Notes under the pieces: generated by a model
The model's input: the letters and a program-made list of their open reading frames with translations, nothing else
Databases searched by the model: none
What the model was told of the DNA's origin: nothing
Shown: piece by piece, positions 40,293 through 51,412 of the stretch
Numbering within the stretch: position 1 is the stretch's first letter
How the letters are laid out: each line of letters starts with the position of its first letter
Program-made: the position numbers and the translations under genes
NCBI GenBank assembly: GCA_963969495.1
Contig: OZ018328.1
Location: 3,587,886-3,651,885, forward strand
Direction: 5' to 3'
Origin: Ceratothoa steindachneri
Lineage: Eukaryota; Arthropoda; Malacostraca; Isopoda; Cymothoidae
DNA length: 64,000 nt

Positions 40293-41057
40293 TCAGATCT
40301 CTGAGCAAGAGAAAGGGCCTCGGTAACCGTGCCCCGATGCAGAGAAGTCCCAAACATTTAAGTCGGCTGATGGGGGAATGTATGCAGAAATAACGGTATA
40401 CATCCTACCCAGGTGTAGCTGCAGAGCTACTGCCTGAAAGGAGGTATCTGGAGCAAAGAGAAGAACAGAGACATCATGCCGGGTATAAATCATGTATCCT
40501 CCTGCCTGACCCCCATCCCGTGGTGGTGGTGGTGGTGGGGTCGCAAAACTCTTATACCTCGGGAGGGTGGGAAGAGTGCATCCGCCCAGCATGGTCTCCT
40601 GCAAAAAGATAGCTTATAGGGAACAGGAGGAGATGAGCCTCCCCAGCTACTCCCAGCTGGCTCGGAGTTCGCGGCAATTCCATTGAAGGAATATGCCCTC
40701 CTGGTCTAACTCTTGAGGAGATGCAGGGGCCCTATTCGAAGAGAAGACCCTCACAGGAATGGCTGTACATTTCCTGGAGGAAGAACTCTGGGTACTGTTG
40801 GCCAGACAATGCATTGAAGGCCCCGTCACCTTCAAGGTCTTATCGCGTGAGGTTGGGCTCACCATGCAAGTCTTTTCCTCCCTCCGCCACAAAACTTTAG
40901 CCGGGCGGGGTGGCTTCAGAGGTGTGGGTCTCTCCTTTGGAGGATCTACCATCTCCGAGCCTACCACTCGGTGTGGGCATAGGAGCCGAAGCTCATCTAC
41001 TTCTGTCCTCCTTTCGGGGGCAGATTTAGGAACCCCCGAAGATAGCCTAAATACCAA
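40293..41057 (-). pseudogene. E1 copy F: ORF1 C-terminus in frame with endonuclease start
   Basis: 40647-41057 is one open frame that begins in ORF1 (RLSSGVPKSAPERRTEVDE) and, without a stop, reaches the first EN motif FLQWNCRELRASWE, the catalytic-Asn block missing from copies A and B. A frame change follows, and 40293-40604 continues EN (QETMLGGCTLPTLPRY, FQAVALQLHLGRMYTVISAYIPPSAD). The region near the SDH motif is lost in a deletion around 40100. Confidence 0.85.
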
Positions 41058-41177
41058 CTTCAGGGGTGTTGCCTCCTGAGTCTAACAACTGGGTGGAGGC
41101 ACACGGCCATTTCGACTTACTAGAAATGGTCTCGCTGGGGAAAGAGGGGGGAGAGCTATGGTAGTAGCCAGGGTTAG

Positions 41178-43090
41178 TTATGAACCCTTTGCGCCGCCAG
41201 CTTTACCAGAGGAGTGCCCAGAGTGGGTAGAACCCACAGAGGGGTGCTGAATTGGAGTGGAAACAACCGTGCTCATTGTAAGGCAGGCCACACAAGCAGA
41301 GGGTGGCTTTTTTAACATTGAGGCATGGGCTGCCCCAGGCAGCACTGGGTGCACCAGGACCATGTTCTTAGCCTCGTGAAATGAGAGACGATCCTGGGCC
41401 TGAATGGCCTGGATTTCCTTCTCAAGGAGATATCCAACACATTGCTTCGAAGAACCACTATGCGGCTCTCCGCAAATGACACACTGCCACACACAATTTG
41501 GACTTATTGTGTGAGGCCTTGGAGCAACTTACACAAACTTCGGGTAACCTCTACTTTGCACATGGACAGGAGCAATTCCATGAGGGAAGCAGTGGCAGTA
41601 GTAGCATCTCCGCGGCAGTTGCACGAATGCTTTCACGTGGTAGCAATACGAACCAGCATGCACCAACTCAGGGAGTTTGGCACAGTCAAACGTGATGAAG
41701 AGTGTAGGGGTGGGTGTCGAGGTCTGTCCCTGTTTTCCCATCATACGTTCAACTTCGACTGCTCCATGGTCAGTCAACTCTAAGGTTGTCATCTATGGAG
41801 TGGTCAATAAGTTCACTGACATAAACTACTCCTTTCACAAAGTTCAAGGTAGAGTGCAGCATCATACTCACCGGCGTGCCATCAAGTACCTGAATGGCAC
41901 AAATCATGGCCACCTCGGAGGGATTCGACTCATTCAACAAAAGGCTTCCATCCGAGAAATGGGTCACCTTGAGCTCTCTACCAATCACACTAGCTAGAGC
42001 TCTCTTCTGATGGATTATATTGACCTTAGCCAACATGCTGCCATTAGTGGAACGAATGACAAGGAAGCGTTTGAAGCCAGCAGGCTCAAAAACGCCAGGT
42101 TGCCTCTCAATGAGGGGCCCCAGACATAATTGAGGCTCAGCTCTGTTCACTTTTGGTCTTGGTAAGGGACCCCTTACCCGGGAAGGCAATGGGGCTGGAT
42201 GTGCCAATCTTAGCTAAGTCACTTGCTGAAATGGCAATGGACGCATTCATCCCAGTCGCTCCCACAGAGGAAGAGGAGCCCTTAGTCTTTATTTTTTAGT
42301 AGAGGATGGTGGGGAGTGAACCCGCTTCTCTCCCCTACCGGCAGGAGCCCCTAGGCCAGATGGACTGGCCTCAGCAAGATCCTTCTCTGAAATGGAGGAG
42401 GTCTTGACTGTCATGGGAGCACCATCCAGGGGATGAGATCTCTCCTCTCCTTGTAAGGCCTCGGGGGCCTGAGCCATCTGAGGAGGTTCTTGGACAGGGG
42501 TGGACTTGGGTTCAGTTCTTGAAACCGAGCCCAGGTTCGACCTCAGGCAAGGTCTCCTATCATCTGAGGCTGGGTCACCTCAGGGACCAAGTCCATCTCA
42601 AGGGAGACCTCCATGTGGCCATCCCCCCCAAGATATCACAGATCCAGCGAACCGGCATCCATCGAGGAAGAGAGGGGAGCAGGTACAATAACCCCCTACA
42701 AACTAGTCGCACACATCTGCATGAAATCAAGGGGCACAGGCAGACAGGCCCTGTCGTCCTTTGCTCCCCTAATGGGAGTGGCCCTATCAAGCCACCCCAA
42801 CCGGGAGTGGTCAATTATGGGCTGCTTGCCTGTTTTCTTGGCAGGCCCCTTGGAAAGTAAAGGGGGAACTGCTGCTGGAAAGTGACTGAAGGGGGTTAAG
42901 GGGGAGTCCACTGTACCCATAGGCAAAGGAGAGGAGTAAACCTCCTCTCCGGTAGAAGAAATTTGGATGGTCCTCTGAAAGAGGAGCTGCCAGATGATGG
43001 TAGATGGGAAGGTAAAGGGAGAGAACAATTTTTTTTTATGGACTCATCATTGGGCATTGTGACCCTTTGTAATTCACAGGATGCAAACAT
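41178..43090 (-). pseudogene. E1 copy F ORF1
   Basis: Decayed ORF1 in pieces 41178-41492 (third knuckle, CVICGEPHSGSSKQC), 41529-41792 (RRCYYCHCFPHG, knuckle 1 with Gly to Pro), 41770-42207 (core: FKRFLVIRSTNGS, KGVVYVSELIDHS), 42289-42477 and 42696-43090. The start resembles MPNDESIKKN near 43057. The 5' UTR extends to the hairpin at 43552-43563. Confidence 0.82.
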
Positions 43091-43564
43091 TCATCACCCA
43101 ACACAGTAGCCCACTCTGTGAGGGGTGAATACAGGGCCGATAGAACCAGCTGCCGCCATTTGAGGCCACTCCTCCTAACTAGTGACCTGGCATTCCATTG
43201 GCATGGTGCCTCCACCTTAGGCATGGTATAGTGAAAGGAGAAAGGGGATGTAAAGAAAGTGAAGGTGGGGGTGAAGCAGGTTGTTAATAACCCACCATCC
43301 CCAACCAGAGCTCAGGGGTGAGGGGGCATTGTCTCCTCCCCCATCAGGGATGGTTTGCTGAGAGGAAGCTGGTCAGCACCTACCCAATGAAATTAGAGGC
43401 TGACCAGAGAAAGTTGTGGGAGAAGTTGTATGGAAAGTGAGGAAGGAGGGTAAGAAGATAGGGTGTCAGAAAGAAGGAGAAGAAGCTAACCTGAGGCCAG
43501 ACAAGGCCCTGAATCTTGTCATTATGGTGGCAAGGAAAGCAAATTGCTGTGCCCCTCCTGGGGT

Positions 43565-43574
43565 GTAAAGTGAT
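43565..43574. repeat. Target-site duplication of E1 copy F (5' side)
   Basis: GTAAAGTGAT, partner of 32334-32343. It follows the terminal GGGG hairpin by one base. Confidence 0.75.
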
Positions 43575-44111
43575 GAAGTGCGAGATTCATGCTTGTGTGA
43601 TGGTACGGCAGTTGAGAAGATATTTGGTGCCATCTTGGTTTAGGTTTCATCTAGTGAATGTTGGTGTTGGGGAGAGGTTTATTGTATGGTGTTAATTTTG
43701 AAAATTGATGTGTGCCTGATCTAAATAGAGTTAAGATTATCCTATTTAGAGATTTCTTCACTATTTAGGCAGACACTTCATTTATTAGTAAGTTTGGTTA
43801 AAGTTTGTTTGTTTGTGGGTTAGAGTAGTGTGGATAAATTTTATTGAGAATTCATAAAATTACAAGGAATGATAATTAATTTCATGCTGACAATGATAGG
43901 TAAAAGAATGATACTGCATATAATGTTGGGCCATGTTACTGATAAAATCTTTCCTCACCTTTTTATCTACATAATGAACAAGTGGATCTTGACAGAATTC
44001 TTACTTTATTTCTTTAATTTCTACTGAAGCATCATTTAATGGATAGAAAGTAAAAAGATGTTCCTCACTTTATAAAAAACATATAATGCCAGATGCTCAT
44101 TATGACAAAAT
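43575..44111. other. Unique sequence between E1 copies F and G
   Basis: The first 120 bp keep open, to a TAA at 43693-43695, the frame that enters from 32343 on the other side of copy F. The rest is AT-rich with no recognised gene or repeat. Confidence 0.4.
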
Positions 44112-44122
44112 GCATCAATACA
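44112..44122. repeat. Target-site duplication of E1 copy G (3' side)
   Basis: GCATCAATACA, identical to 50783-50793. Confidence 0.93.
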
Positions 44123-44585
44123 TTTTTTTTTTAAGAGCCTATCAGGCGACTACCCACTCTGGCACAAGTCGCTGAACTCATGACAGCCTAGCACTAGGCT
44201 ACTTTAAAATAAAAATGAAAAACAATAACAACAACAATAAGGGAAGATCGTAACAAGGAGGAAGCAAGTTCCTGCATAAGGGGTAAGTCCTCCTGATGCA
44301 GGAGCGTGCGACCTACAAAGAAAACAACAAAAAAAACTAGTTAAATAAAAGGGAGGAGGCCAGGCCCCCCCCCAAAGTCTACAAGTCCACCAGTCAATGT
44401 GCATGCACTTGTCCCGAGTATAAGGGACAGGCAGTAGCGACCTCACCCATCTCGGTACCGGGACAGGTAATATGCGCGAAGATAATCCAGAATGGGACAT
44501 TAGACAAGAATGTGCGGAACAGTCTGGGGGCCGACACAATCATCACAATAGAGCGCAGGTGAGTGCTCCATTAAATGGCAGTGCA

Positions 44586-46241
44586 TCACATGAGTGTGCC
44601 TGATTTGGAGATGACAGAAAGCGACCTGAAGACATCGCGGCATAGGTCCATGGGAACAGTTGCGGCGCAATGGCACGCAACTTTAAGTTCCCCTGGACCA
44701 TCTCCCCTCTTCTTTGCCAAGCAGTCCGGAGAGGTGCCTGTATTCCTGCCATGTAGTCTGTGCATGGAAGAGTGAAACGCTGGTCGGTTGCCCGGTCTAC
44801 CAGACTCTTTGGCACCCTCATTGCCCACAATTCCTATATGTCCAGGAACCCAGCATAAGATAATCTCGACATCCACCCAGCTCACTAAAACTGTAGCATC
44901 ATGGATATTGCAAAACACAGGGTGCAGAGATTTCAATGCCCCGAGAGCACTCAGGGCGCTCTGTGAGTCACAATAAATCAATATCCGGTCTCCGAACCAG
45001 ACACAGCACGTAATCTCCTGTACCGAGTGGTGTATTGCCACCAACTCAGCCGTGAAGACAGACGCAGTGTCAGGTAGAGCCCCATTGACTTCAAACAGAG
45101 GAAATCCGGCATGGAAACTGAACCCCTCTTCAGACTTGAGGCTATCTGTACACACTGGCACAGTTCCAGTGTGACACGAGATGTGCTCCAAAAGGGCATA
45201 ACGCAATAATCCCGGCGCTGTACAAGCTTTGGGAGCAGAGGCGTGGTGACAAATAGCCAAAGGTGATACCTTCCAAGGTGGCATTCTGGGCAGAACCAGG
45301 GGTGCCACTTTCCCAGGAGCTATATCTAGCTCTTGAAGGAGTTTCCTAGCCCTAAACCCAAAGGGCTTAAAATATGACTTGTCTCTCTCAGCGGCATAGG
45401 CACCGTCGAGATCAGCTGCAGATGCTTTGAGAGCCGTTGGCGACAAAGCGGAGACGCTGCGCTCATGCGTACAGGCGAGTAATGCACTGTGTACGACGCA
45501 TAGATAATGGCATCTCTCCAGCAGGCTCTCAATAAGGAAAGTGTGGAAGGCACTGGTCGCCAAGCCAAGGCCGGTGTGGTGGATCAAGTCCACTTTGCGC
45601 AATAGATGTTCAGATGTGGATGCATAAAACTCACATCCGTAGTCAAGCTTTGAATGGACAAAAGATCGATAAAAAAGTAAGGCAGTAGCCCTATCAGCAC
45701 CCAAAGTGCAAGTACAAGAGAACCTAAAGCTTCGAATATGAGCCTCCCAGGTGAGGCATCGGTCAAATACAAGACTATGGAAATGGTGTGATTCAACCAC
45801 TTCCAGGCGCACCCCATTAAGAAACAAATCTGGGTCGGGGTGGAGCCGTGGATGGCGGCAGAAGTGCACCACCTTAATCTTGCCGAAAGAAAACCGAAAC
45901 CTGTGCGCTTCGGCATAGCGAGAGACGCGGTACAATGCCTGTTGGAGTCGATGCTTCCGAGTTGGCATCTGGGCCATGCCAAAAGAGATTGAAAGGTCAT
46001 CCACGCAGAGCATAGTAAAAACATCTTCTGGCAGCAATGAGGTAATGCCATTGATGCTCAAGGCAAAGAGTGTAACGCTGAGGACACTTTCCTGCGGGAC
46101 ACCCTCTTCCTGCTTCATTTGGCCGGAGAGGGCTGCCCGCACCCATACGCGGAGGCTTCCCATCACCCCCATTGTGTGGAGGGTGTCCATGATACTGTAT
46201 CGCCATGCAGTATCATAAGCCTTCTCTAGATCAAAAAACAC
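44586..46241 (-). pseudogene. E1 copy G RT core, RNase H and tail
   Basis: 551-residue open frame. MFFDLEKAYDTAW (motif A) is followed by a shortened region, EEGVPQESVLS (motif B, Gly to Glu), MLCVDDLSISF (motif C with Tyr to Cys but both Asp kept), the KLDYGCEFYAS thumb block, RNase H VPVCTDSLKSEEG (TDGS altered to TDSL), FTAELVAIHHS, IYCDSQSALSAL, and LCWVPGHIGIVGNEGA, where the usual E-R-A-D is changed. Although open over a long stretch, the catalytic substitutions and a truncated end (44586, before the Cys/His tail) indicate decay. Confidence 0.88.
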
Positions 46242-46292
46242 CGTGGTGAAGTGCTGTCTACGAAGGAAGGCCTCGCAGACAGCATTTTCTAT

Positions 46293-47048
46293 TCAAAGTA
46301 GAGCATCCGATTTGGAATGAAACTTGTGGAAGCCGCACTGCGCAGAACACAAATAGCCTCTGCTGTCCAGAAAAAAGGCTAAGCTAACATTTACCAATTT
46401 CTCCATCAACTTACAAATGCAGGAAGTTAGAGAAATTGGGCGGAAACCGGATGGGGTAGAATGATCTCTCCTCAGTTTGGGAAAATCTAGTACAGTAGCG
46501 ATTCGCCAGGAGTCTGGGAGGTTACCCTCTACCCAGATCCAGTTAAACAAATCTAACAGAAAGGCTATGCCTTGCTTACCTAGGTGTCGAAGCATGGAGT
46601 ACGGCACATCGGTCCGGACCATGGGCGGTGTCCGCTCAGGAAGCAAGAGTGGAACGCAACTCACTCACAGTAAACCTGTCATTGAAGGGTTCTCCGTCCC
46701 TGGAGGTAAAGCCAGACGGTGGCCTTCCGCAACATAACGATGTACATTGAATGCTGGCGGAGCAGCATCACAGCTAGAGAATGCAGTCCCATTCTCTTGG
46801 AGAATGAGAGGGAGGTCCTGTGAGAACTTGCCCCGAATCCTTTTGACTCGCTTCCACACCTCTGCTAGAGGGGTCTTCCTGTTAAGTGAAGGCACGTATG
46901 CCCCGCCAAGAGGAGCGACGAGTGTGCTTCGAAATATACCGGAACCTAGCCCTAGCCTGATGAAATTCACCGACAGTGAAATCGTTTGGGTGGCGTTTAT
47001 AGCGCATGTTGGCATAATGCTTCTGTTTGAGTGCTGTCTCACACTCAT
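46293..47048 (-). pseudogene. E1 copy G linker and RT N-terminus
   Basis: 46665-47048 carries the linker (SLNRKTPLAEVWKRVKRI) and loses the SVAESLATAF block in a small deletion. 46293-46664 carries VPYSMLRHLGKQG, FPKLRRDHSTPSGFRPIS and AQCGFHKFHSKSDALL. Frame changes separate them from the RT core at 46241 and from EN at 47056. Confidence 0.85.
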
Positions 47049-47055
47049 CCGACTA

Positions 47056-47892
47056 CTATGGAAGTGGTCGGTGTGACAAATAGCCAGACATTTTGGGAAT
47101 AGTAGTCAGGTCCGTGGCGATGAGGTTGCCGGAGAAGAACTCAACGGCCTCATCTCCCGACCTAAACTCCTCAACTGAGATAGAGAATTCAGTCATTTCC
47201 TGAAATGAAGGCCACCGCTCCTGCGCCAAGCACCACCGAAGTGGGCTCTCAGGCGGCAGTTGCCCAGAAAATGATATTTTAATGGGAAAGTGATCACTAC
47301 CATGGAGGTCATCGACCACCCCCCAATCAAAATCAGGCTGTGCATCCGAAGAGCATAAAGATAGGTCAAGGCAAGAAAATGAAGCGGTTCTCGGACAGTG
47401 ATGCGTAAACTCATCCACGTTTAGGACACCCATCTCAAGCTCTGCAATCAGATTCGCAAGGACTTGTCCCCTGGGATTTATTGAGTAGTTTCCCCAGAGA
47501 GGATGTCTGCTATTCAGATCTCCAAGCAAGAGATAGGGCCTCGGCGACCGTGCCACGACGCGGCGGAAGTCCCCCGCGTCAAAGTCAGCTGAATGTGGAA
47601 TGTATGCAGAAATGATAGTATACCTCCTATCCAAGTGCAGCTGCACAGTTACTGCCCGAAAGGAAGTATCTAAAGTGTAAAGAAGAACGGAGACATCATG
47701 CCGGGTGTAAACGGCGTATCTTCCAGCCGGGCCAATCGTGTGGTGGTGGGATTGCGAAACCCTTATATCCCTTGAGGGTGGGCAGGGGGTATGCATGGTT
47801 TCCTGCAGTAAAATAACTAACGGGGAATGGGATGAGATGAGCCTCCACAGCTCCTCCCCTCCCAGTTGGCCCGGAGTCCGTGGCAATTCCAT
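47056..47892 (-). pseudogene. E1 copy G endonuclease
   Basis: 278-residue open frame with ILLQETM, LLGDLNSRHPL (Gly to Ser after the D-L-N motif) and GSDHFPIKISF. The N-terminal block reads MELPRTPGQLGG, showing the same kind of frame disturbance around the first Asn motif as copy A. It ends near the FARRPLPWW-type site (here LSHRPLP). Confidence 0.88.
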
Positions 47893-48103
47893 TAAAGGAA
47901 TATGCCCTCCAGGCCTAGCTCGGAGATATGGGGGCCCTCTTTGAAAAGAAGACCCTCACGAGAATGGCTGTACGCTTTCCAGGGGCAGAACCCCGTAGGC
48001 TGTTGGCCAGACAATGCGGTGTCGCCTTCAAGGACTTATTGGGAAAGGTTGGGCTCACCATGCAAGTCTTTTCCTCCCTCCGCCTCGAAACCTTAAGCGG
48101 GCA

Positions 48104-50357
48104 TTATGGCTTCGGAGGCGAGGGGCCCTCTTTTCGAGGATACACCATCTCCGAGCCACTCAGCCCACCACTAGGCGTGGGCAAAGGAGCAGCTTTAGGA
48201 ACCCCGGAAGATGGCTTAGTGACCAACTTTAGGGGTGTTGCCTCTTGTGAGTATAACGAATCGGTGGAGGCGCGTGCCTGTTTCGCCTTACGGGAAACGG
48301 TCATGCTGGGAAAAGGGTGGGGGAAGCCCTGGTTTTAGCTGAGGCTGGGTGTGAAACCTTGGTTCTGCCAGCTTTACCAGAGGAGCATCCAGGGTGAGTA
48401 GAACCTGCAGAAGGGCTCAGAATGGACACAGAAACAACGGTGCTTATTGGCCTGAATGGGGCATGAGCCAGGCATGCCAGGACCAAGTTCTTAGCCTCGC
48501 GGAATGCAAGATGATCCTGGGCCTGAATGGCCAAGAATTCTTTCTAAAGGAGATATGCAGCATATTGCTTCGAAGAAGCCTGGTGTGGCTCTTCGCCATT
48601 GACACACTTGGCCACACACGTTTTGGACTTATTGTGTGTGGCCTTGGAGCAACTTACACAGACTTAGGGTAACCCCGACTTTGCACATCAACAGGAGCGA
48701 TTCGTATGGCCGAAGCGGTGATAGCAATAGCACCACCGTGGCAGTGAAACGAATGACTTCATGTGATAGCGGTACCAACCGGCACACACTGACTCAGGGA
48801 GCTTATCACAGTTGAACGTGATGAAGAGTATAGGGGTGGGTCTTGAGGCCCCTCCCTGTTTTCTCATCACACGCTTGACCTTGACTGCCTCATGGTTGGC
48901 CAGCTCTAGAGTGATATCTTCTATGGAGTAGTCCATGAATTCCCTCGCATAAACTACTCCTTTCATGAAGTTCATGATAGAGTGCAGTGTCACACTCACT
49001 GGGGTGCCATCAAGTGTCCAAAGAGCACTTATCTTGGCCAGCTCAGAGGGAACCGCCGCATTCGCCAGAAGGCCTCCCGCCCGAGAAATGGGTCACCTTC
49101 GGCTCTCTACCAATTATACCAGCTAAGGCTCTCCTCTGATGGATCATATTGCCATTGGCCAACATGCTGCCATCAGTGGAGCGAATAACTAAGAAGCACT
49201 TGAGGCCAAGGGGCTCGAAAATGCCAGGGAATCTCTGAATGAGGGGTCCTGACATAATTGAGGCTCCGCTCTGTGCACTTTTGATATTATTTGGGGATTC
49301 CTCGCCCAGGCAAGCACCGGCGCCAGATGTGCCGATCTTGGCTTGGTCGCATTCAAGGATGGTAATGGCCTCATCCATCCCCATAGACCCTGTGAAGGGA
49401 GAAGAGCTCCAAGTCTTTCTTGTCTTTTTTTTATTAGGTCTTTTCTTTTTAGGAGAGTAGGGTGGGGAATGGATCTGCTTCTCCCCTCCCCCAGCAGGAG
49501 CCACCAGGCCAGATGGGCTGGCCTCTGCAAGGTCCTTCGCTGAGATGGTGAAAGTCCCAGCAGTCATGGGGACACCAGCCAGAGGATGAGATCTCTCCCC
49601 TCCTTGTGCTGTCTTAGCAGCCCAACCCTTCTGGCGAGGGCCCCGCACAGGAGCAGACTCGGGCTCAGGATTTGATGCCGAGCCTGAATCTGCCCTCATA
49701 GAAGGCGTAACCTTCTGAGGTTGGGTTGCATCAGGGAGCATGTCTATCTCAAGGGAGAGGGGGTCTCCATTTGGCCATCCCCCCCATGATATCACAGATC
49801 ATATCAGTCTTGTGCATGTTCTTTTGGGGGGCATAGGCATTCACCCCTGCTAGATTCAGTATTTGGGCCAGCAGGTCTTTAGAGGGAAGTGACCGATGGG
49901 TCCTTTCTTCCCTCTCCCCCCTAAGGGGGTTTGCCCTACTGAGCCACATCAACGGGGAGCGGCAAGTTATTGGCTGCCTGGAAGGCCCCTGTGAAAGCAA
50001 AGGGGAGACTGCATGATTTGAGCTGGAGTCACATGGTGACTCCAAGGAAAGGGGTGAGGGGGAGTCCCCTGAACCCTTAGGCACTACGGAGGAGTAAACC
50101 TCCTCTCTGATTGAAGAGTTATGGAGGGTAGCCTGGAAAACCACAGGGAAAAGGACCTCCATTTTTTCTGTGGAGGTGCCTGATGGTGGCTCTATTGTTC
50201 TTAAAGGGGAAATGGGTGAGAGATTTTGGTTTTTGCAAGTTTTCATCCAGGGGTATGGTGACCCTTTTTTTTTACGGGATGCAAATGCAAATAACTCCCT
50301 GCAGTGGCCCGCTCTGTGAAGGGTGAGTACAGGCCTGGCAAAGGCAGGTGCTGCCAT
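48104..50357 (-). pseudogene. E1 copy G ORF1
   Basis: Pieces, N- to C-terminal: 49749-50357 (MEVLFPVVFQATLHNSSIREEV and onward), 49043-49795 (basic tract KKKRPNKKKTRK; FEPLGLKCFLVIRST; IGREPKVTHFSG), 48688-48999 (TLELANHEAVKVKRV; CYCYHRFGHTNRSC, knuckle 1 with its second Cys altered), 48301-48534 and 48104-48304. The last ends at a TAA that replaces the CAG codon of copy A; otherwise the frame would continue toward EN. Confidence 0.85.
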
Positions 50358-50782
50358 TCAAGACCACCCCTCCTGCCTGGTGGCATGGCAGTCCCTCAGC
50401 ATGGTGGCTCCACCTTGGATGCAGCATAAAATTGATAGTGTGTGAAGAGAGAAGGAAAAGGGATGTGAGGAAGGTATGGGTGGGGATGAAGCAGGTTGTT
50501 AAAAACCCACCATCCCAAACCAGAGCTTAGGGGTTAGGGAACATTGTTCCCTCCCTCTTCAGCGCCGATCGAGGATAGTTGGCTGAGAAGAAGGTCAGCA
50601 TCTACCCTGTGAAATTAGAGGCTGATCAGAGAAAGTTGTGGGAGAGGTTGTATGAAAAGAGAGGAAACAGGGAGGAAACAAGTGTCTTAAGGAAGGAGAA
50701 GAGGCTAAGTTGGGGTTGGATGGGGTGCTGAGTCCCGTCAGCACAGTGGCCAGGATGGAAAATCACAGCACCCCTTATGGGG

Positions 50783-50793
50783 GCATCAATACA
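50783..50793. repeat. Target-site duplication of E1 copy G (5' side)
   Basis: GCATCAATACA, identical to 44112-44122, directly after the 5'-terminal GGGG. Confidence 0.93.
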
Positions 50794-50844
50794 ATGTCAG
50801 GATGGACATAATGGCCAAAAAAAGTAATTATCAAACCTCTTTCT

Positions 50845-51298
50845 TACTAATATATATATATATATATATATATGTGAAAGAACTCAATAGCAAGTTATAG
50901 TATATGATAGTGAAACCACTGTCTAGGAGCATAGAATTTATTCATGAGACTAATTTCGGTATGAAGTTTACCATACCCTCTTCAGTCATCTCCTTAGAAT
51001 TGAATGGATACAAAAGTCCCTACATACCCTCAAGATCAGGGCCAAAGGGAAAAAAAGGAGTAAAAGGTCATTAATCAGGGGATGTGCTTCTGAGATAATT
51101 AACTATAGTGTTTATAATCAGGTTCTTGGAATAGGAGCTATATTTAAATTAACTGTCAGAAAGAATAAAATTGGGAATTTCTCCCATTAGTATTGATTCT
51201 ACAATTTTTCTTTGATGGAAATCTTTACAATTGTATATTATTTGAGACTAAATAATCAATTTGGTGGTTGTAATTGTGAATGTGATTAAAAAACTGGA
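50845..51298 (-). mobile_element. Penelope-like element, 3' fragment (PLE-1a)
   Basis: Reading the minus strand: a GIY-YIG-type C-terminal remnant (HIHNYNHQIDY, then in another frame RKIVESILMGEIPNF), followed by a 3' UTR with ACTGAAGAGGGTATGG and a TA microsatellite at 50850-50874. It is an inverted near-copy of 55243-55640. The NHQIDY...ESI pattern near the C-terminus is typical of Penelope-like endonuclease domains (family recollection). Confidence 0.65.
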
Positions 51299-51302
51299 TG
51301 TA

Positions 51303-51365
51303 GTACTTATTCTCCCACCCCTTTTTCCATACCCTCTCCCTCCCTCTGTAAAAATGTGTGTGAAT

Positions 51366-51410
<45 letters not shown>
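51303..51410. repeat. Gypsy LTR fragment followed by a TA microsatellite
   Basis: 51309-51366 matches the first part of the Gypsy LTRs (TTCTCCCACCCC, ATACCCTCTCCCTCCCTCTG). It runs into a (TA)n tract at 51369-51409. No LTR ends are present. Confidence 0.65.

Positions 51411-51412
<2 letters not shown>

Larger units (their letters stand above)
32344..43564 (-). mobile_element. E1 copy F, split by E3
   Basis: Old, full-length E1 in two parts: 32344-33100 (3' UTR, RNase H fragments) and 38341-43564 (RT to 5' end). The 5' hairpin CCCC-N4-GGGG is at 43552-43563. Internal losses: about 500 bp of RNase H near 32925, and EN sequence near 40090-40130. All frames are broken, and motif C of RT reads YVDN. 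It is more diverged than A, B and C2, in line with the later insertion of E3 and L2 into it. Confidence 0.9.
44123..50782 (-). mobile_element. E1 copy G, full length
   Basis: About 6.66 kb on the minus strand with a perfect 11-bp duplication. The poly(A)-type tail is at 44123-44133, the 3'-UTR stem-loops at about 44150-44205 and the 5' hairpin at 50771-50782. All domains are present in order but in at least nine frame pieces. Divergence from copy B is intermediate, greater than A or C2 and less than F. Confidence 0.95.
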
